Assembly: GCF_013009075.1 (NCBI RefSeq)
Contig: NZ_CP053108.1
Coordinates: forward strand, 310,001-374,000
DNA: 64,000 nucleotides
Direction: 5' to 3'
From: Halomonas sp. TA22
GTDB lineage: Bacteria; Pseudomonadota; Gammaproteobacteria; Pseudomonadales; Halomonadaceae
Both the position numbers and the translations under genes were made by a program. The notes under the pieces are model-generated. The model searched no databases, had not been told where the DNA came from, and saw nothing but the letters and a program-made list of their open reading frames with translations. This document shows, piece after piece, positions 18,758 through 27,253 of this stretch. Positions within the stretch are counted from its first letter, which is position 1. The number at the start of each line of letters is the position of its first letter.

Positions 18758-21035
18758 GCGCCTTGGCGATGGCGCCGTCAGAGGTAGCGGTTTCTTGCCG
18801 TGGCGGCGCCTCGTCTGCCTCTCCCCAGGAGAGCCGCGCGGCATTGGCGACCACACTCAACGAGCTTGCCGCCATCGCCAGCACCGCCACCAGCGGCGGA
18901 ATCGCCATCCATACCACCAACCCCAGCGCCAGCAGGTTGTAGACGCCTGACAGCACCAGGTTCTGGTGCATCACCCGCCGTGCCTGTCGGGCGATGCGCC
19001 AGGCGTCGACCACACCGGAGAGGCCCGGCTGCAGGAGCTGAACGGCGGCGGCATCGCGTGCCTGGGGGCTTGCGCCAAGCGGCGCGACACCGACACTCGA
19101 TGAAGCCAGCGCCAGCACATCGTTGATGCCATCGCCCACATAGAGCGAGGGGCGGGGCAGCGCATCGACCAGGCGCGCCTTGGCCTCGGGGGATTGCGCG
19201 GCAAAGCACTCGCGCTCGGCAAAGCCCACGGCACGCCCGATGCGCTTGACCACCGGCCCCCGGTCACCACTGATAAGTGCAAGCGTCATGCCCTGGGCAC
19301 GCAGCTCGGCGAGACTGGCACTGGCCTGGGGGTCCGGGCGGTCGGTCAGCCGCAACCGCCCTTGCCACTCGCCGTCAAGCGCCACGTCGACGACGATCTC
19401 CTCGTCGGCGCGCAGCGGCGGCATGTCCACCCCCTGCCCCACCAACCAGTCGCGTTCACCGACCAATACGCAGCCGCCATCGGCCAGCCCGACTCGCCGT
19501 CCAAGCCCGGCGTGATCCTCGATGCTGGGTGGCGCCTGGGCCGCATCGACGCCCTGCTCGTGCGCGGCCTGGCGAATGGCGCGCCCCAACGGGTGCTCGC
19601 TCCCCCACTCCGCCAGCGCGGCCAGCTCAAGTACGCGCGGCTGGCTCATGCCGTCTGCTGGCTCAATGCCGGCAAGGGCGACGTCGCCAAGGGTCAAGGT
19701 GCCGGTCTTGTCGAACGCCGCCGAGCGTGCATGACCGGCGCTTTCCATCGCTGCCAGATCGCGAAATACCACTCCCTGCTCGAGCGCCCGGGAGCTCGCC
19801 GCCATGGTCGCCAGGGGGATCGCCAGGCCCACCGCGCAGGGGCAGGCCACCACCAGCACCGACAGTGCCCGTACCACGGCCTCCTCGGCGGGCACGCCAA
19901 GCAGCAGCGCCACCAGCAGCGTGGCGACGGCAAGCAACACCGCCAACGGGCTCAGCCAGGCGGCAAAACGATCCGCCAGCAGCTGCAGCCCGCCCTTGCG
20001 GGCATGCAGTTCGAGCATGCGTCGATAGAGATGATCGAGATACCCCTCCCCCGCCGCGGCGCTCACACGCAACACCAGCGGCGGTCCCAGGTTGCGACAC
20101 CCCGCCTGGAGCGCATCGCCGGGGCGGCGGGTCACCGCTCGACTCTCGCCATTGAGCGGCGAGAGATCCAGCAGCGCCTGGCCTGTCTGGTCGGCAAGGG
20201 CGACAAGTTCCCCATCCAGCGGCAGCAGCTCGCCACTGGCCACCCGCAGCCGCTCGCCGACCGCCACCTGCTCCAGCGCTTTGCGACGCTCGCCCTCGGG
20301 CTCGATCAGGGTAACCTCCTTGGGCGGCTGATAGAGCCGCGTCAAGGCGGTGAGACCGCGATAGCGGCTCAGCGTCTCGACCAGGCGCCCTCCCAGCAGC
20401 AGCAGCACCAGCATCACCGCAGTATCGAAATAGACCTCGGCGGAACCTCGCCATAACAGCCATAGCGACACTACGACGGCACTGGCGACCCCCAGTGTCA
20501 CCAACGCGTCCATCCCCGGACGTCCGGCCAGCAGGGTACGAAAGCCCGCGCGATAGAAGGGAATGGCAGCATAGCCGAGCACCGGCACCGCAAAGGCGCC
20601 GGAGACCAGCGCCATGATCAGCTCCCTGTAACCCTCCTCGGGTACCGCTCCAGCATAGATCAGCAGCGAAGCGAGCATCGTCCACATCCCGAAGCTCGAG
20701 GCAGTGATCAGGCGAAGCATCAGGTGTCGGCTTTCGGTTTCCAGCCGCTCCTGGGCATCGTTGGCCGCCTCCAGCGGTGCCAGCTCATAGCCCAGCCGCT
20801 CGAGCCGGGGAGCCAGCTTCTCGAGCGTGACCGCCTCCTCACGGCCAGCCACCAAGGCCGTGGCGGTAACGTAATTGACACGGGCGCTGGCAACGCCAGG
20901 CCGGCGCGAAAGCAGGCTTTCGATCGCCTGAGCGCAACTGGTGCACCACATGCCGTGGACCGAATAGAGCACTTCGGTATCCATTTTCGGCGCGGCGTCA
21001 TCGCCGATATGCTCATTGGCGCGTGCTTCCTGCAT
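18747..21035 (-). CDS. Copper-type P1B ATPase (CcoI/CtpA-like)
   Basis: Inner-membrane heavy-metal pump of 762 residues. It has one N-terminal HMA domain with CTSC (Cys31, Cys34), membrane CPC (398-400), phosphorylation site DKTGT (442-446), nucleotide-binding HP (481-482) and GDGIND (about 650). The copper-type residues YN in GVYNLLA and MxxSS in LAMAASSLSVV follow near the C-terminus. The actuator loop reads LNGES (294-298) where TGES is usual. CcoI-like pumps supply copper to cytochrome oxidase assembly; the divergent periplasmic thioredoxin-fold gene fits an envelope role, but this is inference. Confidence 0.87.
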   Translation of the reverse strand: MQEARANEHIGDDAAPKMDTEVLYSVHGMWCTSCAQAIESLLSRRPGVASARVNYVTATALVAGREEAVTLEKLAPRLERLGYELAPLEAANDAQERLETESRHLMLRLITASSFGMWTMLASLLIYAGAVPEEGYRELIMALVSGAFAVPVLGYAAIPFYRAGFRTLLAGRPGMDALVTLGVASAVVVSLWLLWRGSAEVYFDTAVMLVLLLLGGRLVETLSRYRGLTALTRLYQPPKEVTLIEPEGERRKALEQVAVGERLRVASGELLPLDGELVALADQTGQALLDLSPLNGESRAVTRRPGDALQAGCRNLGPPLVLRVSAAAGEGYLDHLYRRMLELHARKGGLQLLADRFAAWLSPLAVLLAVATLLVALLLGVPAEEAVVRALSVLVVACPCAVGLAIPLATMAASSRALEQGVVFRDLAAMESAGHARSAAFDKTGTLTLGDVALAGIEPADGMSQPRVLELAALAEWGSEHPLGRAIRQAAHEQGVDAAQAPPSIEDHAGLGRRVGLADGGCVLVGERDWLVGQGVDMPPLRADEEIVVDVALDGEWQGRLRLTDRPDPQASASLAELRAQGMTLALISGDRGPVVKRIGRAVGFAERECFAAQSPEAKARLVDALPRPSLYVGDGINDVLALASSSVGVAPLGASPQARDAAAVQLLQPGLSGVVDAWRIARQARRVMHQNLVLSGVYNLLALGLVVWMAIPPLVAVLAMAASSLSVVANAARLSWGEADEAPPRQETATSDGAIAKALTR

Positions 21036-21152
21036 GACGATCCCTTAGTGCGCGACAGAGAGGACAGCTTACCTTTCCACTTCGGCTATGACAGCACTGT
21101 GCAGCGAGAACGCTTCATGGCACCCTTGGCGCACATTACAGGAGTCATGATC

Positions 21153-21728
21153 ATGCGCCGCCACCTGCTTGCTCTACTCATGCCGCTCATGCTGCTGGCA
21201 TTGCCCTTTTCGGCCACATGGGCTCAGCCGATTGCGCCGACCGAGGCAGCACAGCTTAGTGACGAGGCGGCCGCCGCCTGGGCGGCTCTGGAGGCGAGCG
21301 CCTGGATTCGCGAAGGCGAGCCCGACGCCGAACGGGTGATCTATGTCTTCACCGACCCCTACTGCCCCTATTGCCACCGCCTGTGGCAAGCGACACGCCC
21401 CTGGGTGGAAGCCGGCAAGGTACAGATGCGCCATGTGATGGTCGGCCTGATGGCCCGCGACAGCCCGCGCACGGCAATCTCGCTGCTGGCAGAGGAGAAC
21501 CCCAGCGAAGCGCTGCTCGCTCATCTGCGCGGCGAGACAACCCCTCGGCTCGAGACCCTGCCCCGCGCACTGGAGGAAGCCTTGCTGGACAATCATCTAT
21601 TGATGGAGAGTTTTGGCGCCATGGCCACCCCAAGCTTGATCTACCATGTCGACGAACTCGAGATGGCGCACGGCTTGCCGGACGAGCAGGAGCTCGAGCG
21701 GATCATGGGCTCGGCATTGCAAGAATGA
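21153..21728 (+). CDS. Periplasmic DsbG/DsbC-like thiol:disulfide protein
   Basis: A 191-residue protein with a signal peptide (MRRHLLALLMPLMLLALP, likely cut after ATWA at residue 24) and a thioredoxin fold: CPYC at 71-74 in VFTDPYCPYCH and the cis-Pro loop MATPSL near 166. It lacks the full N-terminal dimerisation domain of DsbC/DsbG or has a short one. The start at 21153 has GGAG at 8 bp spacing; an ATG six bases upstream is too close to that site. It is divergent from the copper-type ATPase and convergent with gpgS. Confidence 0.82.
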   Translation: MRRHLLALLMPLMLLALPFSATWAQPIAPTEAAQLSDEAAAAWAALEASAWIREGEPDAERVIYVFTDPYCPYCHRLWQATRPWVEAGKVQMRHVMVGLMARDSPRTAISLLAEENPSEALLAHLRGETTPRLETLPRALEEALLDNHLLMESFGAMATPSLIYHVDELEMAHGLPDEQELERIMGSALQE

Positions 21729-21746
21729 ATCTGGAGCGGCTACACA

Positions 21747-22967
21747 CTACACCTTACCTTGGTTATCCAGCTCCACGGCCGCGTGCATGCGCTCGAGCAG
21801 ATCGGGAATTGCCGCCTGCACGCGGTTCCAGCTGGGAATGAAGGGCTTGTCGCGGGGGTTGTCGAGAAAGGCCGCCCCCGCCTCCATGATATTGCCGGCG
21901 AACAGCTCCACCGCCTGCTCCTCGCTGTGCCGGTCGAGCTTCAGACCGTTCATGACCGCATCGTTGTCGTAGGTCTCGATCATGTCCAGCGCGATGCGGT
22001 AGTAGGTCGCCTTGATGGTGCGGAAACTCTCGGCATTGATCTGCACGCCAAGCGTCGCCAGCTTGCGATACAGCGCCTTGGCGATATCCAGGCTCATGCG
22101 GTTGAGCCCGCCGTTGGGATCGTCCTCGGAGACCGGCTGATGCTTGTGGTCGTAGGCATCGGCGATGTCCACCTGGCACAGCCGCTTGGTGGAGTAGTTG
22201 CGATGCACCTCCGACAGCACGCCGATCTCGAGTCCCCAGTCGCTGGGAATGCGGATGCCGTCGAGCACGTCGGTGCGCATCGAGAATTCGCCGGAGAGCG
22301 GATAGCGGTAGCTGTCGAGATAGTCCAGGTAGGGCAGCGGGCCATAGACGGTCTTGAGGGCACGAATCAATGGCGTCACCATCAGCCGTGCCACGCGGCC
22401 ATTGAGCTTGCCATCGGCGATGCGCGAGTAGTACCCCTTGCAGAACTCGTAGTTGAACTGGGGGTGTGCCACCGGGTAGATCAGACGCGCCAGCAGCGAA
22501 CGGTCGTAGGTGAGGATATCGCAGTCGTGCAGCGCCACCGCCTCGGTACGCCGCGAGGCCTGCACGTAGCCGGAGCAGAACCATACGTTGCGCCCCTTGC
22601 CCTGCTCCTGGGGCGAGATATCCATCTCGGCGAGCTCGGCATCCAGCGCCTTGAGGCGCGGGCCATCGTTCCACAGGATGCGGTGATGCTGGGGGAGGCG
22701 CGAGAAGAACTCGCGGGCGTGCAAGAACTGGTCGCGGTCGGCGCGATCCAGGCCGATGACGATCTCCGATAGATACGGCACCTTGGCCAGCTCGTCGACG
22801 ATATGCGAAAGCGCCGGCCCCTCGAGCTCAGAATAGAGCGAAGGCAGGATCAGCCCCATCGGGCGGCGCATCGAGAAACGCACCAGGTCGGCTTCCAGCG
22901 CTTCCACCGGGCGGTGGGTCAGGTTGTGAAAATTGGTGATGATGCCGTTCTGATAGAAATCGCTCAT
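21747..22967 (-). CDS. gpgS: Glucosyl-3-phosphoglycerate synthase (GT81)
   Basis: Transfers glucose from an NDP-glucose to 3-phosphoglycerate, the first step to glucosylglycerate, a solute made under salt stress and nitrogen limitation. The 406-residue protein has a metal-binding motif HDCDI (147-151) and the GpgS-like segments PYLDYLDSYRYPLSGEFSM and DWGLEIGVLSEV. Its ATG overlaps the gpgP stop by 4 bp, so the two form an operon in the order gpgP-gpgS. A mannosyl-specific relative is possible, but the overall character is GpgS-like. Confidence 0.87.
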   Translation of the reverse strand: MSDFYQNGIITNFHNLTHRPVEALEADLVRFSMRRPMGLILPSLYSELEGPALSHIVDELAKVPYLSEIVIGLDRADRDQFLHAREFFSRLPQHHRILWNDGPRLKALDAELAEMDISPQEQGKGRNVWFCSGYVQASRRTEAVALHDCDILTYDRSLLARLIYPVAHPQFNYEFCKGYYSRIADGKLNGRVARLMVTPLIRALKTVYGPLPYLDYLDSYRYPLSGEFSMRTDVLDGIRIPSDWGLEIGVLSEVHRNYSTKRLCQVDIADAYDHKHQPVSEDDPNGGLNRMSLDIAKALYRKLATLGVQINAESFRTIKATYYRIALDMIETYDNDAVMNGLKLDRHSEEQAVELFAGNIMEAGAAFLDNPRDKPFIPSWNRVQAAIPDLLERMHAAVELDNQGKV

Positions 22968-23848
22968 GGGTGGCTCTCCTTGCCGCCGTGTACAGCGTCA
23001 TGTGACGCATCCTCGGGTATCTCCCCGCCCCACCAGTACTCAATGCCCTCGGCCCAACCCTCAGGCCCATACGCCTCGCTGCGGTAGAGCTTCGCTGCCT
23101 CGACCTCGACCGCCTGCCCGTGCCGTGCGCGAATCAGTACCGCCAGATCCACGGCGGCCAGCAGCGGCACATCGTTGGGGCCATCACCCAGCCCCAGGGT
23201 ATGCGGCGTGCACCCGCGCAGCGCCTCGAAGCGATCGACCAGCCAGCGCACCGAATCGCCCTTGTGTACTTCACCCATTACATGCCAGAAGCGGCCGCCT
23301 CGGGTCAGGCGCAGCCCATCGTCGGCCAGCGCCCGGCGGAAGGCCTCCACGTCGCCATCCTCCTGCCAGATCAACGGCTCGCTGCCTTCGCGCACCCGCG
23401 CCTGGCGCGCCGCGGGCTCCGGCAAGCCGGTCAGTGCGATAATTTCATCGAGCGACATCTCGCCCATGGCGCGAAAGTGCAGGCCCATCCGCTCGCGAAT
23501 CACCGCCAGGCGCTTGCGCACGAAGTCGATATCCAGCCCCGGCGTCTTGATGCACAAGCCATCCGGCGCGGTCGGGTCGCGGTCGAGCCTGGCATGCTGC
23601 CAGGCGGGCGGCAGCCCGATCACCGCCCCATTCTCGGCAATGAAGGGTGCATCGCCCAGCCCCAGCTCCAGGCGCAGCGAGAGCAGCTCGGCGCGGGTCT
23701 TGCTGGTCACCGGAATCACCGGCACACCGGCGCGTTTCAGGCGCGAAAGCCACGCCCTGGCCGGCGCCCAGCTGTAGGTGTCGTGGTCGAGCAGCGAGCC
23801 GTCGAGGTCGGTGAAGACCAGGCGTGGCGGTGAAGCGGTGGACGGCAT
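22964..23848 (-). CDS. gpgP: Glucosyl/mannosyl-3-phosphoglycerate phosphatase (HAD-IIB)
   Basis: HAD phosphatase that removes phosphate from glucosyl-3-phosphoglycerate to give the osmolyte. The 294-residue protein has motif I FTDLDGSLLD (Asp14, Asp16), motif II VIPVTSKTRAE, and motif IV LGDGPNDVPLL (about 222-232), with the type IIB cap between. The family (MPGP/YedP) includes both mannosyl and glucosyl enzymes; pairing with gpgS favours glucosyl. GGGAG lies upstream of the ATG. It is the promoter-proximal gene of the gpgP-gpgS operon. Confidence 0.85.
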   Translation of the reverse strand: MPSTASPPRLVFTDLDGSLLDHDTYSWAPARAWLSRLKRAGVPVIPVTSKTRAELLSLRLELGLGDAPFIAENGAVIGLPPAWQHARLDRDPTAPDGLCIKTPGLDIDFVRKRLAVIRERMGLHFRAMGEMSLDEIIALTGLPEPAARQARVREGSEPLIWQEDGDVEAFRRALADDGLRLTRGGRFWHVMGEVHKGDSVRWLVDRFEALRGCTPHTLGLGDGPNDVPLLAAVDLAVLIRARHGQAVEVEAAKLYRSEAYGPEGWAEGIEYWWGGEIPEDASHDAVHGGKESHP

Positions 23849-23869
23849 GACGCACTCCCATATTGCGTG

Positions 23870-23900
23870 ATTATGGTGAACCTAGCACGTGGCGTGCCAA
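23870..23900 (-). promoter_or_regulatory. Weak candidate promoter for gpgP-gpgS
   Basis: On the minus strand TTGGCA and CATAAT are separated by 19 bp, ending 21 bp before the gpgP start. The boxes are good but the spacing is two bases long, so this is only a candidate. Confidence 0.3.
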
Positions 23901-24116
23901 GCTGCCCATGCGCCTGATACAGCGGCATTTGAAGAGGCCTGTAGAAGCGTTTCACGTTATGGACAGTTAATTGCACCATGATCACGCGTGCTACCGCACA
24001 AATATAGTGCCTTCTCACCCTCTCTCAGCCAATGGTATTGCTGGCGTACGCCGCTACGCTGGGCTAGGTTGATCGAATGCAGGGAATAACAATCAACATG
24101 ACCATGGAGGTCTACC

Positions 24117-24218
24117 ATGCTGAGCAGCAGACTTACCTCATCCCTGCAGGCGCGATACGACGATGTACGACATGACGTGCAGCAGCGCTACGACGATGTA
24201 CGACATGACGTGCAGCAG
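24117..24218 (+). pseudogene. Truncated 5' end of a gene encoding 11-residue repeats
   Basis: A perfect GGAGGT (24106-24111) lies 5 bp before ATG 24117. The frame reads MLSSRLTSSLQA followed by two copies of RYDDVRHDVQQ and then runs directly into the antisense of a tRNA-Glu gene. Past that point the frame stays open to 24911 but is only tRNA antisense and an msrB shadow frame, without protein character. The 11-mer suggests an amphipathic helix, as in LEA or apolipoprotein-like repeats. I do not recognise the parent gene; the remainder appears to have been deleted. Confidence 0.55.
24153..24218 (+). repeat. Two tandem 33-bp repeats
   Basis: Units at 24153-24185 and 24186-24218 are identical except for one base (CGA versus CGC, both Arg). 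Each encodes RYDDVRHDVQQ. The second unit ends exactly where similarity to tRNA-Glu begins. Confidence 0.95.
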
Positions 24219-24278
24219 GTTCGAACCCCTGTTCCCGCCGTGAAAGGGCGGTGTCCTGGACCACTAGACGAATGGGAC
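24219..24278 (-). pseudogene. tRNA-Glu(TTC) gene lacking its 3' end
   Basis: Read on the minus strand from 24278, the sequence matches tRNA-Glu: acceptor 5' strand GTCCCAT, D arm with CTAGTGGTCCAGGA, anticodon arm CCGCC-CTTTCAC-GGCGG with anticodon TTC, and T arm AGGGGTTCGAAC. After the T loop the expected CCCCT and the acceptor 3' strand ATGGGAC are absent; the sequence continues as CTGCTGCACGTCATG, part of the 33-bp repeat. The last 16 or so bases are missing, so no acceptor stem can form. The promoter upstream is intact. Confidence 0.85.
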
Positions 24279-24309
24279 GCAGCAATTTCGCCTCAACGAG
24301 GTGGCGCGT

Positions 24310-24338
24310 ATGTTACTGAGCGCCCCGAAAGCTGTCAA
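24310..24338 (-). promoter_or_regulatory. Strong sigma-70 promoter of the truncated tRNA-Glu gene
   Basis: On the minus strand TTGACA (24333-24338) and TAACAT (24310-24315) are separated by 17 bp and followed by the GC-rich discriminator ACGCGCC, typical of stable-RNA promoters. Transcription would start near 24303, about 25 bases before the tRNA 5' end. Confidence 0.75.
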
Positions 24339-24484
24339 GCGCCTACCGGCACGCCTGTCGCGAACGACGGCACTGGATCCCTGCCTGGGCTACGCTGTGG
24401 TAATCGACAAGGGTGGAAATCGTCTCGCCGATCGTTGTCTCATGAAGCGCTACCACACCCATGCGATTCGCCGGAGAAACCGTC

Positions 24485-24886
24485 ATGCGCAACAAAGTCG
24501 AGAAAAACGAAGCCGAATGGCGTGAGCAGCTCACGCCGGAGCAGTACCGTGTCACCCGCGAGAAGGGCACCGAAGCACCGTTCAGCGGCGACTATCAGGT
24601 CAGCGACGAGCAGGGCATCTATCACTGCGTGTGCTGTCAGGCGCCGCTGTTCGAAAACGAGCATAAGTTCGATGCCGGCTGCGGCTGGCCAAGCTTTGAC
24701 CGCCCCCTGGGCAAGGGCTCGGTTGAGGAGCATGCGGACACCTCCCATGGCATGCAGCGTACCGAAGTCGTGTGCTCGCACTGCAATGCCCACCTGGGCC
24801 ATGTCTTTCCCGACGGCCCGCCTGAGACCACAGGCCTGCGCTACTGCATCAACTCCGTGGCTCTGGGCTTTCACGCAGGCGAGTAG
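24485..24886 (+). CDS. msrB: Peptide methionine-R-sulfoxide reductase MsrB
   Basis: Repairs methionine-R-sulfoxide in oxidised proteins. The 133-residue protein has two zinc CxxC pairs (Cys48/51 and Cys97/100), GCGWPSFD (65-72), [10 protein letters not shown] and the catalytic cysteine Cys121 in LRYCINS. The start at 24485 has GGAG upstream; an in-frame ATG at 24461 lacks one. The grouping msrB, alaA, htpX is also known from Pseudomonas. Confidence 0.97.
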   Translation: MRNKVEKNEAEWREQLTPEQYRVTREKGTEAPFSGDYQVSDEQGIYHCVCCQAPLFENEHKFDAGCGWPSFDRPLGKGSVEEHADTSHGMQRTEVVCSHCNAHLGHVFPDGPPETTGLRYCINSVALGFHAGE

Positions 24887-24985
24887 CGCTTCGGCGAGTG
24901 GCTCACCTTAGATCGATCCCACGCCACTGAAACGGGTCAGCTCTGCTAGAATGGGCGCCCGCTTCTGTGGTGATGGAGAATGACA

Positions 24986-25948
24986 ATGCTCGGCTGGTTT
25001 CCGGGACACATGAACAAGGCGCGCCGCCAGATCAAGGAGGCGCTGCCGGAGATCGACGTGGTGCTCGAGGTTCTCGACGCCCGGCTGCCCTATTCCAGCG
25101 CCAACCCAATGCTGGCCGAGCTCACCGAGCACAAGCCGGTGCTCAAGATTCTCTCGCGCGCGGATCTTGCCGACCCCGAACGCACCCGCGAATGGGTAGC
25201 GCATTTCGATGCGCTGGAGGATACTCGTGCGTTGGCGGTCACCACCACCAACATCCGTGAACTCAAGCGCATTCCCCGCCTCTGCCACGAGCTGGCCGGC
25301 CAGGTACGTGCCGATCGCGATGTGCGTGTGATGGTGATGGGTATCCCCAATGTCGGCAAGTCGACGCTGATCAACGGCCTGGCGGGGCGCAAGATTGCCA
25401 AGACCGGCAACGAGCCGGCGGTGACCAAGCGCCAACAGAAGGTGCGCATCGACGGCCATGTGGCACTGATCGACACCCCAGGGGTGCTGTGGCCGAAGAT
25501 CGAGAACCAGGTCAGCGCTTACCGCCTGGCCGCCAGCGGGGCGATTCGCGATACCGCCATCGAGTATCTCGATGTGGCGATGGTCACCGCGGCAGAGCTT
25601 GCCAAGCGCTACCCCGCCGCCCTGATGTCACGCTACAAGCTCAAGGCGCTGCCGGCGTACACGGCCAATCCCGAGGCGGAGAGTGTCGAGGCCGATGGCC
25701 CAAGGCGCCCCGACTTCCTGGCCCTGGCCGGCTTCGACGGCATGGCCATCGTGCGCGAGATCGCAAGCAAACGCGGTGGGCTGCGTCCCGGCGGCGCGGT
25801 CGATCTGCACCGCGGTGCCGAGGTGCTGCTGCATGAGCTGCGCGACGGCAAGCTGGGGCCGATCACATTGGAGACGCCCGAAGATATCCCTCCGCCCCCC
25901 GTCGATGACCTCGAGCACGACGAAAGCCAGCCCCATAACGCCAATTGA
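24986..25948 (+). CDS. ylqF: YlqF/RbgA-like circularly permuted GTPase, ribosome biogenesis
   Basis: GTPase probably acting in large-subunit assembly. The 320-residue protein shows the permuted motif order G4 LSRADL (56-61), G1 GIPNVGKST (119-127), then G3 DTPG (about 159), after the conserved N-terminal GWFPGHMNKA. The start at 24986 has GGAG with 7-bp spacing; the ATG at 24980 is too close. It lies 15 bp before alaA, so the two are likely co-transcribed. RbgA function is known from Bacillus; in gammaproteobacteria it is less studied. Confidence 0.9.
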   Translation: MLGWFPGHMNKARRQIKEALPEIDVVLEVLDARLPYSSANPMLAELTEHKPVLKILSRADLADPERTREWVAHFDALEDTRALAVTTTNIRELKRIPRLCHELAGQVRADRDVRVMVMGIPNVGKSTLINGLAGRKIAKTGNEPAVTKRQQKVRIDGHVALIDTPGVLWPKIENQVSAYRLAASGAIRDTAIEYLDVAMVTAAELAKRYPAALMSRYKLKALPAYTANPEAESVEADGPRRPDFLALAGFDGMAIVREIASKRGGLRPGGAVDLHRGAEVLLHELRDGKLGPITLETPEDIPPPPVDDLEHDESQPHNAN

Positions 25949-25963
25949 GTTGACGGACACTGC

Positions 25964-27196
25964 ATGGACACCTCTACTCCCATCAGGAAATCCCACAAGC
26001 TAGACCACGTCTGCTACGACATTCGCGGCCCGGTGCTCGACCACGCCAAGCGCCTGGAAGAGGAGGGTCAGCGGATTTTGAAGCTCAACATCGGCAACCC
26101 GGCGCCGTTCGGCTTCGAGGCGCCGGAAGAGATCCTTCAGGACGTGATGCGCAACCTCGCCACTGCCCAGGGCTACTGCGACTCGAAGGGGCTCTACTCG
26201 GCGCGCAAGGCGATCATGCAGGAGTGCCAGCGCAAGCAGATCCCCGGCGTAGGCATCGAGGACATCTACGTCGGCAACGGCGTCTCCGAGCTGATCGTGA
26301 TGGCCATGCAGGCGCTTTTGAACGACGGTGATGAAGTGCTGATTCCAGCACCCGACTATCCGCTCTGGACCGCCGCGGCCAACCTGTCAGGTGGCCGCCC
26401 GGTCCACTACATGTGCGACGAGCAGGCCGACTGGGCGCCTGACATGGCCGATATCCGCGCCAAGGTCACCAGTCATACCCGAGCCATCGTGCTGATCAAT
26501 CCCAACAACCCCACCGGCGCAGTCTATCCACCGGCGGTGATCAGCGAGCTGCTCGACATCGCCCGCGAGCACGACCTAGTGGTCTTCTCCGACGAGATCT
26601 ACGACAAGATTCTCTACGACGAGGTCGAACACGTCTCCACCGGCGCCCTGGCTTCCGACGACCAGTTGGTGGTCACCATGAATGGCCTCTCCAAGAGCTA
26701 CCGCTGCGCCGGCTTTCGCTCCGGCTGGATGATTCTCTCGGGCAACGTCGCCAAGCCGCGCGCCAGCGATTTCATCCAAGGGCTGAACATGCTCGCCTCG
26801 ATGCGTCTGTGCGCCAACGTACCCGCCCAGCATGCCATCCAGACCGCGCTCGGCGGCTATCAGTCGATCAACGACCTGATCCTGCCCGGCGGCCGGTTGC
26901 GTGCCCAGCGCGATATTACCGTGGAGAAGCTCAACGCTATCCCGGGGGTCTCCTGCGTCACGCCCAAGGGGGCGCTCTACGCCTTTCCCAAGCTCGATCC
27001 CAAGGTCTATCCGATCACCAACGACGCCAAGCTGGTGCTCGACCTGCTGCTGCAGGAGAAGATCCTGCTGGTACAAGGTACCGCCTTCAACTGGCCGGAG
27101 CCGGACCATGTGCGCATCGTCACCTTGCCTTGGGCAGAGCAGCTCGGCGATGCGCTGGAGCGTTTCGGCACGTTCCTGGCACGTTATCGCCAATAA
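25964..27196 (+). CDS. alaA: Alanine-synthesising aminotransferase (AlaA/YfbQ-like)
   Basis: PLP-dependent class I aminotransferase that makes alanine from pyruvate and glutamate. The 410-residue protein has the PLP lysine Lys244 in NGLSKSYRCAGFR, NPNNPTG (179-185) and the N-terminal LNIGNPAPFGF. Length and segments match E. coli AlaA (405). It is followed 183 bp later by htpX. Confidence 0.93.
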   Translation: MDTSTPIRKSHKLDHVCYDIRGPVLDHAKRLEEEGQRILKLNIGNPAPFGFEAPEEILQDVMRNLATAQGYCDSKGLYSARKAIMQECQRKQIPGVGIEDIYVGNGVSELIVMAMQALLNDGDEVLIPAPDYPLWTAAANLSGGRPVHYMCDEQADWAPDMADIRAKVTSHTRAIVLINPNNPTGAVYPPAVISELLDIAREHDLVVFSDEIYDKILYDEVEHVSTGALASDDQLVVTMNGLSKSYRCAGFRSGWMILSGNVAKPRASDFIQGLNMLASMRLCANVPAQHAIQTALGGYQSINDLILPGGRLRAQRDITVEKLNAIPGVSCVTPKGALYAFPKLDPKVYPITNDAKLVLDLLLQEKILLVQGTAFNWPEPDHVRIVTLPWAEQLGDALERFGTFLARYRQ

Positions 27197-27253
27197 CGAT
27201 CAAGGCCTGCAAGCGCAGGCAATCAAGGATGAATGATGAAAAAAGCGGCGGCG

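Larger units (their letters stand above)
23849..24484. other. 636-bp region without an intact gene
   Basis: The stretch between gpgP and msrB holds, in order: the gpgP promoter region; about 200 bp in which I see nothing definite; a ribosome-binding site and the start of a repeat-containing gene (24106-24218); a tRNA-Glu gene lacking its 3' end (24219-24278, minus strand); the tRNA promoter (24310-24338); and the msrB leader. It looks like the product of a deletion between two convergent genes. Confidence 0.7.

Noticed and set aside
24117-24911. Open frame of 264 codons with a good ribosome-binding site
   Set aside because: After codon 34 it reads antisense through a tRNA and then in a shadow frame of msrB, so only the first 34 codons look like protein.
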